From Dehalococcoidia bacterium (GTDB taxonomy: Bacteria; Chloroflexota; Dehalococcoidia; JAENJB01): a DNA stretch of 8,186 bases. The stretch spans positions 1 through 8,186 of the forward strand of contig JAENJB010000119.1 in assembly GCA_016844565.1 (NCBI GenBank), in the 5' to 3' direction. Under the pieces are notes generated by a model, which saw only the letters and a program-made list of their open reading frames with translations, made no database searches and had not been told where the DNA came from. Within the stretch, counting starts at the first letter, position 1. Each line of letters begins with the position of its first letter. The position numbers were made by a program, and so were the translations under genes. Shown here in pieces: positions 1-6,210 of this stretch.

Positions 1-859
1 CGGCCAGACCATAACCCTCCGTCATGAGCGCAAAGCCGTCGCCCGAGGTGGCGGTCATGGCCCGAACGCCCGCAAATCCTGCCCCAACGGCCATGTTGAT
101 GGCCGCGATTTCATCCTCAGGCTGGATCACAACGACATTGAATTTCCGCCCCTTGTCGGCCATGTACTCAATGATGGAGGTGGTCGGGGTCATGGGATAG
201 CCGACCATGAACTTGCAGCCAGCCGCCAGGGCCCCCAGGGCCAGCGATTCGTTGCCGTTCAGAAGCATCATGTCGGTGGCCTGATTGAGGGCTTTGATTC
301 GGTGACGCACCAGGCCTGGGAACTGCTGCCGCGCATGGTCGTAGCCGGCCCTGGCCGCTTTCACATTGCCATCGATGATGTTCTTGCCAAGATGGGCAAA
401 GTGCTCCTTGAGTGTCTGCTCCAGCAGCGCGAATTCGTATCCACCCACGGCAATAGCGGCTCCGATAGCTACCGAGTTGGCCATCAGCTTGTTCGATGTC
501 TTCTCCTGGGACAGTCTTTCCAGAGGAATCCCCAGCAAGTTCGCTTTCTTGCCCTCAACCCGCACCTTGTCCTGGTCGAAGATGATGACACCCTGCTCCC
601 TTATCTCGCTGTGATGGAACTCGACAGTGTTCTGGTCGATGGCTATCAGAATGTCCAACTCCTCGGTCAGAGCCTGGACTTCACTATCGCTGGCTCTCAC
701 CCGATAGAAGTTGTGGCCGCCCCTTATCCGGGACTCGTAGTCCTGGTCCGCAAAGACGAACAGGCCTGCTCGCGACAAGGTCTTGGCCAGGATGAATCCG
801 ATCGTCTGTACCCCCTGCCCCGCCTCCCCACCGACCATCAGGTTGATTTCCTCAGGCAT
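1..859 (-). CDS. korA: 2-oxoacid:ferredoxin oxidoreductase, alpha subunit with fused gamma domain (5' part, truncated by window edge)
   Basis: This is the N-terminal 286 residues of a subunit of a thiamine-pyrophosphate 2-oxoacid:acceptor oxidoreductase, which oxidatively decarboxylates a 2-oxoacid to acyl-CoA and reduces ferredoxin in the cytoplasm. The gamma domain comes first (about 1-185), with the glycine-rich GGEAGQGVQT at 10-19 and the family motif YESRIRGGHN at 41-50. A linker leads into the alpha-subunit pyrimidine-binding domain from about residue 200, with GYPMTPTTSIIEYM at 220-233 and QPEDEIAA at 246-253. This gamma-alpha fusion is typical of the KorA/VorA type; the substrate (2-oxoglutarate or a branched-chain or other oxoacid) cannot be told from this part. 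The ATG at 859-857 is chosen because GAGGTG lies 5 bases upstream. The frame stays open to the edge with no lesion. The beta subunit is expected just beyond the left edge. A perfect hairpin lies in the leader. Confidence 0.92.
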   Translation of the reverse strand, partial: MPEEINLMVGGEAGQGVQTIGFILAKTLSRAGLFVFADQDYESRIRGGHNFYRVRASDSEVQALTEELDILIAIDQNTVEFHHSEIREQGVIIFDQDKVRVEGKKANLLGIPLERLSQEKTSNKLMANSVAIGAAIAVGGYEFALLEQTLKEHFAHLGKNIIDGNVKAARAGYDHARQQFPGLVRHRIKALNQATDMMLLNGNESLALGALAAGCKFMVGYPMTPTTSIIEYMADKGRKFNVVVIQPEDEIAAINMAVGAGFAGVRAMTATSGDGFALMTEGYGLA

Positions 860-864
860 CTCAA

Positions 865-870
865 CACCTC
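865..870 (-). promoter_or_regulatory. Ribosome binding site of the korA-like gene
   Basis: On the minus strand GAGGTG lies 5 bases before the ATG at 859-857. It fixes the start of the oxidoreductase subunit. It lies only 14 bases after the end of the leader hairpin at 885-917. Confidence 0.75.
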
Positions 871-884
871 TATTACTTCACTTT

Positions 885-917
885 ATTGCGAGTCCCGACC
901 AAGTCGGGACTCGCAAT
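885..917. repeat. Perfect 15-bp inverted repeat (hairpin) in the korA leader
   Basis: ATTGCGAGTCCCGAC at 885-899 is the exact reverse complement of 903-917, leaving a 3-base loop. The sequence style (attgcgag arms around a GC-rich core) resembles short palindromic elements scattered in intergenic regions of many uncultured bacteria, so a dispersed repeat is the likeliest identity. Read on the minus strand it sits 25 bases before the oxidoreductase start and is not followed by a T-run, so it is a poor intrinsic terminator there. It could act as an mRNA-stabilising leader hairpin or as an operator. I cannot tell which from one copy. Confidence 0.8.
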
Positions 918-968
918 CGTTCATGACCAGTTGTACCGGGTACCACTAAGGATGAGAATCACTCTTCC

Positions 969-1098
969 TGTCATTCTGAAGTTCACGGAGCAGAACGAAG
1001 AATCCGCCTGGGTATCGCGGGCCGGATCCCTTCGGCAGTCTCAGGGCAGGCTCTTCGACCTCCTTACCATATAGGGGAAGGACAGCCTCAGGATGACA
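969..1098. repeat. Putative degenerate dispersed repeat with imperfect 11-bp inverted ends
   Basis: TGTCATTCTGA at 969-979 and TCAGGATGACA at 1088-1098 are inverted copies matching at 10 of 11 positions and bound a 130-base non-coding segment. The interior contains pieces such as gaacgaagaatccgcctg and ctcttcgacctcc, which look like parts of palindromic intergenic repeats known from many environmental bacteria. No transposase or convincing coding frame lies inside. It could be a MITE-like element or a decayed composite of two palindromic repeats. The call rests on the ends and the general look of the sequence; copy number elsewhere is unknown. Confidence 0.5.
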
Positions 1099-1262
1099 TT
1101 TTCTTGATAATTATATTTCATAAGTATAGCAAAGTTGTAATATCTTGCAAGGACAGGTCAAATACTTGTGACATTCTCGGTGCTCCGGCGGCCAGATTAC
1201 CAGGAGGCTGCCGCAGCTTGCGTGTTGGGTACGAGAATGCGATTCCCCGGGTGGTGAAATGG

Positions 1263-1271
1263 TGCTATACT
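1263..1271 (+). promoter_or_regulatory. Extended -10 promoter upstream of the MFS pseudogene
   Basis: TGCTATACT (1263-1271) is a TG-N-TATACT extended -10 element about 54 bases before the proposed TTG start at 1325. No good -35 hexamer is visible at the usual distance, which is acceptable for an extended -10. The same nine bases occur upstream of the YggT-family gene (minus strand, 7820-7828), which supports both. If it is real, the upstream ATG at 1259 lies before the transcription start and cannot be the gene start. Confidence 0.5.
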
Positions 1272-1314
1272 TGACCTTTTCCTGGGGAATCGATGCCCGG
1301 CTTGCCGATATGGT

Positions 1315-1320
1315 AGGAGG
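1315..1320 (+). promoter_or_regulatory. Ribosome binding site that decides a TTG start for the MFS gene
   Basis: A perfect AGGAGG ends 4 bases before TTG at 1325-1327, which is in frame with the first transporter segment. The alternative ATG codons at 1259 and 1310 have no comparable Shine-Dalgarno sequence. Translation from 1325 also gives a normal short cytoplasmic N-terminus before the first membrane helix. Confidence 0.65.
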
Positions 1321-1324
1321 CCAG

Positions 1325-2525
1325 TTGCTCAAGGTTTCACTGAAGGAATTCGCGGGGGCCCTGTCGTCCAACCCGAGTCTTCCTATTCTGTACGTCACCA
1401 CCATCTTCATGTTCCTCGGCCAGGGTGTCATCTCACCGATTCTGCCTCTCTACGCCAGTGAGTTCGGGGTGGGTACGGCCATGATTGGTGTGGTTGTAGG
1501 TGCCTTTGGCATGGCGCGCCTGATAGTCAATTTGCCGGCAGGTATCGTGGCGGAACGCTACGGTCGCCGCATCTTGCTGGTGGGAGGCCCGGCTATCGGC
1601 GCCGTTTCCAGCCTGCTGGTCGGCTTGGCCGGAAGTTTCCCTGAGCTCATTGCCTATCGTGTCATGTATGGAGTCGGGTCAGCCATGTACATGACAGGAT
1701 CCATGACCTTCATCGCTCGGGCCGGCGTTGGGAGGCATAATTGCCAGTTTCTGGGGCTTCAGGGTGCCCTTCTATGTTCTCACCGTCCTGTGCGTCTTCA
1801 GCGCCGTGTGGGCCTACCTTCGCTTGCCCGAGACCCGAGGATGGACTTCTACTTCGGGGGGCAAGGCAGAGTCGAGTATCCATGGCGCTGCTGAGAAAGG
1901 TGCCAGAGGTGGCGGAACGGGCTTGGCGCCTGCCCTGTCGAATCTTACCTTCATGCTGGTTTGCGCCGTGGTGCTCATGCTGTTCTTCACCAGGGCCGCC
2001 TCGCATCACACCATTCTCCCGATATTGGGTGCCGGGGACAAGGTTGGCTTGAGTGTGGGGCAATTGGGTGTAGCCTTCTCCATCATCTCTCTGATGAACA
2101 TGCTCATGACCGTCCCGGCGTGAATGCTCTCTGATCACTACGGGCGAAAGGCCGTAATTGTGCCCGGCATACTCCTTGATGCTGCTAGCCTCGTCATGTT
2201 CAGCTTCAGCAGGGGCTTCGGGGCCTTCGTCGGAGCCGGTGTCCTTATGGGTTTGGGTAGCGGGTTGGCAAATCCCATAACGACGGCCTACGGGGCTGAC
2301 ATGGCGCGCCGGAGCAATATCGGCATAACTATGGGGTTGCTCCGCACGTTTGGTGACATCGGCTATTTCGTCGGGCCGGTCCTGTTGGGTTGGATAGCCG
2401 ACAGATCCGGCAACGAGTCGGCGCTCTTGGTGAATGCCGGACTGCTCATACTGGTAATGGTCCTGCTGGCTGTGGCCGCGAAAGAGACCGTGACCCGGAG
2501 ACAGGGTTCCCGGGGCAGTGTCTAG
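1325..2525 (+). pseudogene. MFS transporter, broken by an internal deletion/frameshift and a nonsense codon
   Basis: This encodes a 12-helix major facilitator superfamily transporter in the cytoplasmic membrane; the substrate is unknown, with a drug or metabolite efflux type most likely. The first segment (1325 to about 1717) carries helices 1-4 and motif A (NLPAGIVAERYGRR). It ends at TFIA, where the frame changes directly to LGPALGGIIA (from 1716), the helix 5 motif. The roughly 25 residues usually between these two points (cytoplasmic loop and first part of helix 5) are missing, so this is a frame-changing deletion, not a single-base slip. The second segment runs to an in-frame TGA at 2121-2123. 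That TGA stands exactly where the second motif A needs glycine (PA-stop-MLSDHYGRK; compare PAG-IVAERYGRR in the first half). The third segment (2124-2525) supplies the last helices. The deletion plus the nonsense codon make a functional product unlikely. It converges with the rhodanese gene, with no clear terminator between them. Confidence 0.88.
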
Positions 2526-2609
2526 ATCGTGTTTGCGAGTTCGTTCACCCTCGGCTCGTTGAATCACGAACGGCGCTGGCACAATCCCGTGGCGGTTGCC
2601 AAACGGACT

Positions 2610-3047
2610 CTAATTGGATGCCGTATTGATGACCGGGTAGCCCTGTCTCTTCCATTCAATCATACCGCCAGCGAGGTTTGACACATTGGTGAAGCCCATC
2701 CTCACCAATGTCTTCGAGGCGGTAGTGCTCATTGAACCAGAACGGCAGTACAGGACAATCCTGGCGCCTTTGTCGGCGGGAAGTCTGGTGATGTTCTGCT
2801 CTATTTGGTTGTACGGCACGAAGAGGTCTGTGCCTGTGATTTCTCCCTCATAGGGAATGTGCACATTGACCAGAGTGAAGTCCTTCTTCTCCAGCATCTC
2901 CCTGAGTTTTATCGGGGCTATGTCGCGATAAGACCCGCCGTCCACTCTGACATCCTGGTCCGGTGGGGCGCCTGCGTCTGCCTGCCCGCAGGCGGTCGAC
3001 ATGGCTATTGCCGCTATCGTCATTAGAAGCAATAACGCGGGCTTCAT
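2610..3047 (-). CDS. Rhodanese-like domain lipoprotein
   Basis: This 145-residue protein is a single rhodanese domain, probably exported. Residues 1-19 form a hydrophobic signal (MKPALLLLMTIAAIAMSTA) followed by Cys20. The sequence STAC is an imperfect but plausible lipobox, so it is probably a lipid-anchored protein outside the cytoplasmic membrane. The domain covers about 40-140. The active-site loop CRSGSMS is at 101-107 with catalytic Cys101 present, and the C-terminal LAGGMIEWKRQGYPV is at 125-139. In place of the usual LVDVR it has LVNVHIPYEGEI (59-70), which I recall as typical of a small exported subtype. The likely role is sulfur transfer or thiol/sulfane-sulfur handling; the substrate is not known. 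A weak AGGT ribosome site and a candidate extended -10 lie upstream. It is separated from the upstream nitroreductase by a strong hairpin, so it is probably transcribed on its own. Confidence 0.88.
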   Translation of the reverse strand: MKPALLLLMTIAAIAMSTACGQADAGAPPDQDVRVDGGSYRDIAPIKLREMLEKKDFTLVNVHIPYEGEITGTDLFVPYNQIEQNITRLPADKGARIVLYCRSGSMSTTASKTLVRMGFTNVSNLAGGMIEWKRQGYPVINTASN

Positions 3048-3083
3048 GTTTGGAGACCTGCCGAGTAGAGCATCTATCTTGAC

Positions 3084-3092
3084 ATTTTACCA
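3084..3092 (-). promoter_or_regulatory. Candidate extended -10 promoter of the rhodanese gene
   Basis: Read on the minus strand, TGGTAAAAT is a TG-N-TAAAAT extended -10 about 36 bases before the ATG at 3047. The -35 region is not convincing. Its position after the hairpin at 3139-3176 fits an independent transcript for the rhodanese gene. Confidence 0.4.
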
Positions 3093-3138
3093 GATAAAGG
3101 TAGATTCTGCGAAAGGCTATCAATATTTCTTCTAACGA

Positions 3139-3176
3139 AGAAGGCCACCCGGGGCAGATGCCCGAGGTGGCCTTCT
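3139..3176 (-). terminator. Strong hairpin, likely terminator of the nitroreductase gene
   Basis: AGAAGGCCACC (3139-3149) pairs perfectly with GGTGGCCTTCT (3166-3176). An inner CGGG/CCCG stem (3150-3153 with 3161-3164) closes a 7-base loop. It lies about 52 bases downstream of the nitroreductase stop and about 90 bases upstream of the rhodanese start, both on the minus strand. The minus-strand sequence after it (TCGTTAGAAG) has only a weak T-run, so termination may be imperfect, or the hairpin may protect the 3' end. Confidence 0.7.
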
Positions 3177-3228
3177 GTTCAAGTACACAGATTAGCTGAT
3201 GACGCAGCTACCCTCTACGGGCGCTCCG

Positions 3229-3963
3229 TTAAGCCGGTTCACGCCGGACGTGGTAGTGAGGCGTGGTGCGTTGTCGGAGTTCCTTGATCCAATCCTGCAC
3301 CTGCTCGCTGGTCCTGTACTTTGACATGTCGAACTTGTCATAGTGAACAATCTCGGTCAACGGCCGGCGATAGGGTGGCGGTGAGTCATAGTCCGGATAG
3401 CCGATTGGCACAACTACATAGATGCGGTAGATGTCCGGGATACCGAGGAGTTGCTTCATTTTCGTTTCCGCGGTTCGGAAGGTGGTGACCCACTGGCCCT
3501 GCAGCCCCAGAGCGCAGGCCGCCAGGGTGATGATCTGGGTGCAGTTGCCGATGTTCATGTGGAAATGGTCCCACTCTCCGGAAAGGTAGTTGGCGCAAAG
3601 GACAGTGGCCTGAAAGGTGCGCGGGTCGCCTAGCACGATAATAGTCGCAGGGGCGATCTTGATGCCAATGTGGCCCCCATATGCGCCACGGGTCGAGCCG
3701 AGGTGTCGCATCTCCGGGACGCGGCTCATCTCAATGGGCGTCCCGAACTCCGTCCGTTCTTCGGCCAGAATCTGTGCCAGCTTGGACCTCAACTGGGCAT
3801 TCTTCACGACCACGAACTCCCAGGACTGTCCGTTGGCGCCGGACTGAGCGTAGCGAGCGGCATCCAGAATCTTCTCTATGTGACCATCGGGAATGGGGTC
3901 TGGTTTGTAGCGGCGGATGTTCCTTCTTGTCTCGACCACCTCGAAGAACGATTTGTCTGTCAT
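3229..3963 (-). CDS. Nitroreductase-family FMN oxidoreductase
   Basis: This 244-residue flavoenzyme of the nitroreductase superfamily is presumably cytoplasmic and usually works as an FMN dimer reducing nitro, quinone or flavin substrates with NAD(P)H. The FMN-phosphate contact RRNIRRYKPDPIP is at 13-25, the FMN-contacting SGANGQSWEFVVV at 41-53, a central region NCTQIITLAACALGLQGQW at 140-158, and the sheet PIGYPD at 186-191. Length and motif order look complete. A long insert at about 70-105 and a His-rich C-terminal tail (HYHVR) mark a subgroup I cannot name, so no substrate is proposed. The ATG at 3963 is preceded by GGGAGG, 12 bases away, slightly long spacing. It appears monocistronic, with a hairpin after it and a roughly 310-base gap before it. 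It is undamaged despite lying between broken genes. Confidence 0.9.
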   Translation of the reverse strand: MTDKSFFEVVETRRNIRRYKPDPIPDGHIEKILDAARYAQSGANGQSWEFVVVKNAQLRSKLAQILAEERTEFGTPIEMSRVPEMRHLGSTRGAYGGHIGIKIAPATIIVLGDPRTFQATVLCANYLSGEWDHFHMNIGNCTQIITLAACALGLQGQWVTTFRTAETKMKQLLGIPDIYRIYVVVPIGYPDYDSPPPYRRPLTEIVHYDKFDMSKYRTSEQVQDWIKELRQRTTPHYHVRREPA

Positions 3964-4009
3964 GTCCTATATAACCTCCCTTTCGCCATATTCTTGAACC
4001 ATTGCTGCT

Positions 4010-4019
4010 CACATATGTG
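4010..4019. promoter_or_regulatory. 10-bp palindrome upstream of the nitroreductase gene, possible operator
   Basis: CACATATGTG is a perfect 10-bp palindrome centred about 50 bases before the nitroreductase ATG, where a repressor or activator of that gene could bind. No regulator gene is nearby and no second half-site was seen. A palindrome this short can occur by chance. Confidence 0.25.
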
Positions 4020-4033
4020 TCAACCTGAGGCCA

Positions 4034-4134
4034 TCCGCCGTAGGCGGAGGACAAAGGAGCCGTACCTCCTGTCTCGCAAGGCGCGAGGGTTGCGGATTAT
4101 GCGCCTGATGTTTCTCTCAGACGCAGAATGACAG
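4034..4134. repeat. Run of three small hairpins and a repeat-end remnant in the gap 3964-4274
   Basis: Three short inverted repeats follow one another: TCCGCC/GGCGGA (4034-4039 and 4043-4048), AGGAG/CTCCT (4055-4059 and 4066-4070) and CTCGC/GCGAG (4073-4077 and 4083-4087). CAGAATGACAG at 4124-4134 is the exact reverse complement of the left end of the 969-1098 element (968-978). The remainder of this 311-base gap, about 4135-4274, shows no gene or strong signal. The stretch looks like a decayed dispersed repeat. It also lies downstream of the membrane-protein stop (minus strand) and may hold a weak terminator for that operon. Confidence 0.4.
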
Positions 4135-4274
4135 AGGAGATCACAACCAGCCACATCGTCAGCCGATTATGCGGCACTCGAAAATGGCTGTCAAGGAGGC
4201 CTGGCGGCTGGCGGCCCCCAATCGACAAAGTCGCCGTGTGACGCGCATGAGTTATGTAATGTACACCGGCCGTC

Positions 4275-4988
4275 TCAGGGCTTCTCCGACACCCTCCCGA
4301 AGCCATGAACAAGAGGAAAACGGTAGAAGCCGAACACTTCCCGGCTCCGCAGGAAACCGATATAGATGATTACTACTCCCAGTAGTTCAAGGATGTAGAA
4401 TGCTGTAAGAGAGTTCCAAAACCTCATCGCAGTCCCGCCGAAGGCCGGCAGAATGGCCCCAACGGCGATGAGTATGTTCGACGCCACTCGGTGGGGCATG
4501 ATCTTCTTTCTCCAGAACACCCAGGCGCTGTACAGGGCGCCTCCCACCAGGGCTAACGTACCGAAGCTGTTGAAGAAGGGGGTCATCAATCTCACGTCTC
4601 TTGGTAGTGCTTTCCCCGATAGTCCCTCCAGGATGGTCAGGTCAAGGTCGGCGGAGAACACTTTGAAGATCGCGTAGGCGGATGCTATCAGCAGAACGGC
4701 CATGATGATGTTGGCTACCGGTCTCCGGGCAAGCAGGTAGAGAGAACCCATTCCCAGATAGGCGGCAACAAAGACCGCACCGACCAGGTACCAAAGTCTG
4801 TAGACCGTCTCGCCGAGCCCCCAGGTGCCTGTCCAGAACTCGGTCCCGGTACTCAGAGAATACATGAACAGACCGATCGCCCACACGAGCTGGTGGGGTC
4901 TTCTGCGGGCGAAGTATTGGTCGAGGACGGTTATCGCAAAGGCCAGGCTGACGATGCTTGAAACCAGGGGTAGGACTGCAATGTTCAT
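4275..4988 (-). CDS. Seven-helix integral membrane protein of unknown function
   Basis: This is a 237-residue membrane protein I do not recognise as a named family. Seven hydrophobic segments are visible, at roughly 3-25, 34-52, 62-87, 93-112, 135-160, 168-190 and 196-215 (numbered from the GTG one codon earlier). A basic stretch ARRRP lies after helix 1, and the loop between helices 4 and 5 is the longest polar part. No catalytic, metal-binding or sensor-output motif is visible. AGGAGA at 4995-5000 is 6 bases from the ATG at 4988 but only 3 from an adjacent GTG at 4991, so the ATG is preferred. It begins 28 bases after the aldolase stop and is probably the last gene of the phosphofructokinase-aldolase operon. 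A 7TM sensor or a transporter-like protein are both possible. Confidence 0.8.
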   Translation of the reverse strand: MNIAVLPLVSSIVSLAFAITVLDQYFARRRPHQLVWAIGLFMYSLSTGTEFWTGTWGLGETVYRLWYLVGAVFVAAYLGMGSLYLLARRPVANIIMAVLLIASAYAIFKVFSADLDLTILEGLSGKALPRDVRLMTPFFNSFGTLALVGGALYSAWVFWRKKIMPHRVASNILIAVGAILPAFGGTAMRFWNSLTAFYILELLGVVIIYIGFLRSREVFGFYRFPLVHGFGRVSEKP

Positions 4989-4994
4989 CACTGA

Positions 4995-5000
4995 TCTCCT
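4995..5000 (-). promoter_or_regulatory. Ribosome binding site of the seven-helix protein
   Basis: AGGAGA on the minus strand lies 6 bases before ATG (4988-4986) and 3 before GTG (4991-4989). The spacing favours the ATG. Confidence 0.65.
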
Positions 5001-5016
5001 GTGTACATCCGTCTGG

Positions 5017-6196
5017 TCAACCTATGAACCTCTTGACCAGGTCTCTCGTTCCCACTACATTTAGTTTCTCGAAGAGGAGAGAGAACCGAGCTTCAAGTTC
5101 CGTTGTAATCTTCCTCAGACGGTCGTCAGGCAGGCTCCATAGCTCTCTCTTGAAGTCACCGAACGCTTTCTTGCGGGTGCTATAGATGAACTGCTGGTCG
5201 GTCTCCTGCGGCTTCCTCTCAGCTCCGTACTTCTCTAGAAGATGCCGATGGATTCGATTCGACAGCTCTCCTGGGAAATACGGGCTGTCATAGATGATGT
5301 TCTGGAATCCTGTAGCCAGATGGACTTCTACTGCGCCGACTCTCGGGAAATGGCCGAAGGCCTCCTCCGGAAGCGTTGAGGCGCCGTGTTGCACCGCACC
5401 GGACATGCCGTATTCCTCGCGGGCTACCCGGGACAGCTTTTCCAGCGTCTCAAAATCGATTTCAACATCCGCAATCGAACCATCGGGCAGGACCACTCCG
5501 CCGTGAGTCGTCCCGGTCTGGACGCTGATTTTGGAAATGCCTTTGACATCCGAGCCCAGCAGGCCGAGATACCCGGAAGCGAAGGCCCGGAGGTCTTCCA
5601 CCGTGCTGTTTCTCTTCCCCACCTCACCGATCTCCCCGCCGACGGAGATGACTACTCCCACGGGCTGGATGGAGCGTATGAACCGGGTCATCTCGGCTGT
5701 CACCCGGCAGTTCTTCTCCTGCTGCTCAGGCAGGCTCTTCTTCTCCAAATCCACGATAGTTGATGCATCTATGTCTATGTTGAAGAATCCGGCGTCGACT
5801 GCCTCCCGAATCAAGCTCCGCATGGCCTCCAGTTCCTTCTCCGGCTCGGAGGCATGCTTGCTGCGGTTCACCTGAAAGTGGTCACCCTGGAGGAATACCG
5901 GCCCTTTGAAGCCTTCCCTGATGGCGGCAGCCAGGACGCAGGCTGCATACTCCGCGGGCCTTTGGGCAGTGTAGCCTATCTCGGAGCGGGCGATCTCGAA
6001 GATGAAAGCACCGACATTACCTTTGAGGGCGGACCTGAAGACCGCTCTCGCCACCTCATAGGTGATTCCAGGCCTGGCTGGAAGCCAACTCCCGAATACT
6101 CTGCCGGTGCTTTCCTTTGACCCCTTCGTCCCTGGCGAAGACAGCCTCTTTAACCAGGCTGTAGATTTCATCATGGGAGACTGAGACTGCTGGCAT
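5017..6196 (-). pseudogene. fba: Class II fructose-bisphosphate aldolase, N-terminal frame disrupted
   Basis: This zinc-dependent class II aldolase cleaves fructose-1,6-bisphosphate to dihydroxyacetone phosphate and glyceraldehyde-3-phosphate in the cytoplasm. The catalytic body is intact from about 6069 to 5017: FIFEIARSEIGYT, then FLQGDHFQVN with the catalytic Asp and first zinc His, SVGGEIGEVG, GTTHGG and QHGAST with the other zinc His residues, and ATGFQNIIYD. The true start is ATG 6196, with AAGGAG 4 bases upstream. It encodes MPAVSVSHDEIYSLVKEAVF and continues to RELASSQAWN, but this frame hits TGA at 6061-6059. The catalytic frame takes over at GITYEVARAVF (from 6069). Relatives, as I recall them, have about 25-35 more residues here, ending in a PAINIRG-like strand, so a deletion with frame change is inferred. 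An ATG at 6174 would give a 385-residue open frame, but it has no ribosome site and would translate the wrong frame first. It lies 14 bases after the phosphofructokinase stop. Confidence 0.85.
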
Positions 6197-6200
6197 ATTG

Positions 6201-6206
6201 CTCCTT
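6201..6206 (-). promoter_or_regulatory. Ribosome binding site that fixes the original aldolase start
   Basis: On the minus strand AAGGAG lies 4 bases before ATG 6196-6194, inside the 14-base gap after the phosphofructokinase stop. It shows that the gene was translated in the MPAVSVSHDE frame, not the frame used by the catalytic body. Confidence 0.75.
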
Positions 6207-6210
6207 CCCG

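Noticed and set aside
885..917. Intrinsic terminator
   Set aside because: Neither strand has a T-run after the stem, and the upstream gap has no gene ending here.
302..949. A 215-residue plus-strand open frame
   Set aside because: It is antisense to the well-supported oxidoreductase subunit on the minus strand, and its end crosses the leader hairpin.
969..1098. Insertion sequence with transposase
   Set aside because: The segment is only 130 bases and has no coding frame of transposase type.
1716..1730. Programmed ribosomal frameshift in the MFS gene
   Set aside because: There is no slippery sequence or stimulatory structure, about 25 conserved residues are missing, and a second lesion (TGA) follows.
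2121..2123. UGA recoded as glycine or selenocysteine
   Set aside because: The aldolase and the seven-helix protein both end naturally at TGA, no other in-frame TGA at a conserved glycine was seen, and no selenocysteine-type context is visible. Nonsense mutation is simpler. Kept only as a check.
1710..2582. A 290-residue open frame on the minus strand opposite the MFS gene
   Set aside because: It is antisense to clear transporter sequence, its product is polar and low in family-like patterning, and it has no ribosome site; it is a shadow frame.
2526..2609. Shared terminator between the convergent MFS and rhodanese genes
   Set aside because: Only short, interrupted complementarity (TTCGT/ACGAA) was found, with no T-run.
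4034..4087. CRISPR array or riboswitch
   Set aside because: The hairpins differ in sequence, there is no repeat-spacer periodicity, and no known riboswitch core was recognised.
5017..6174. Aldolase taken as an intact 385-residue gene from ATG 6174
   Set aside because: That ATG lacks a ribosome site and the first 35 or so residues do not resemble the family, while the frame from ATG 6196 does.
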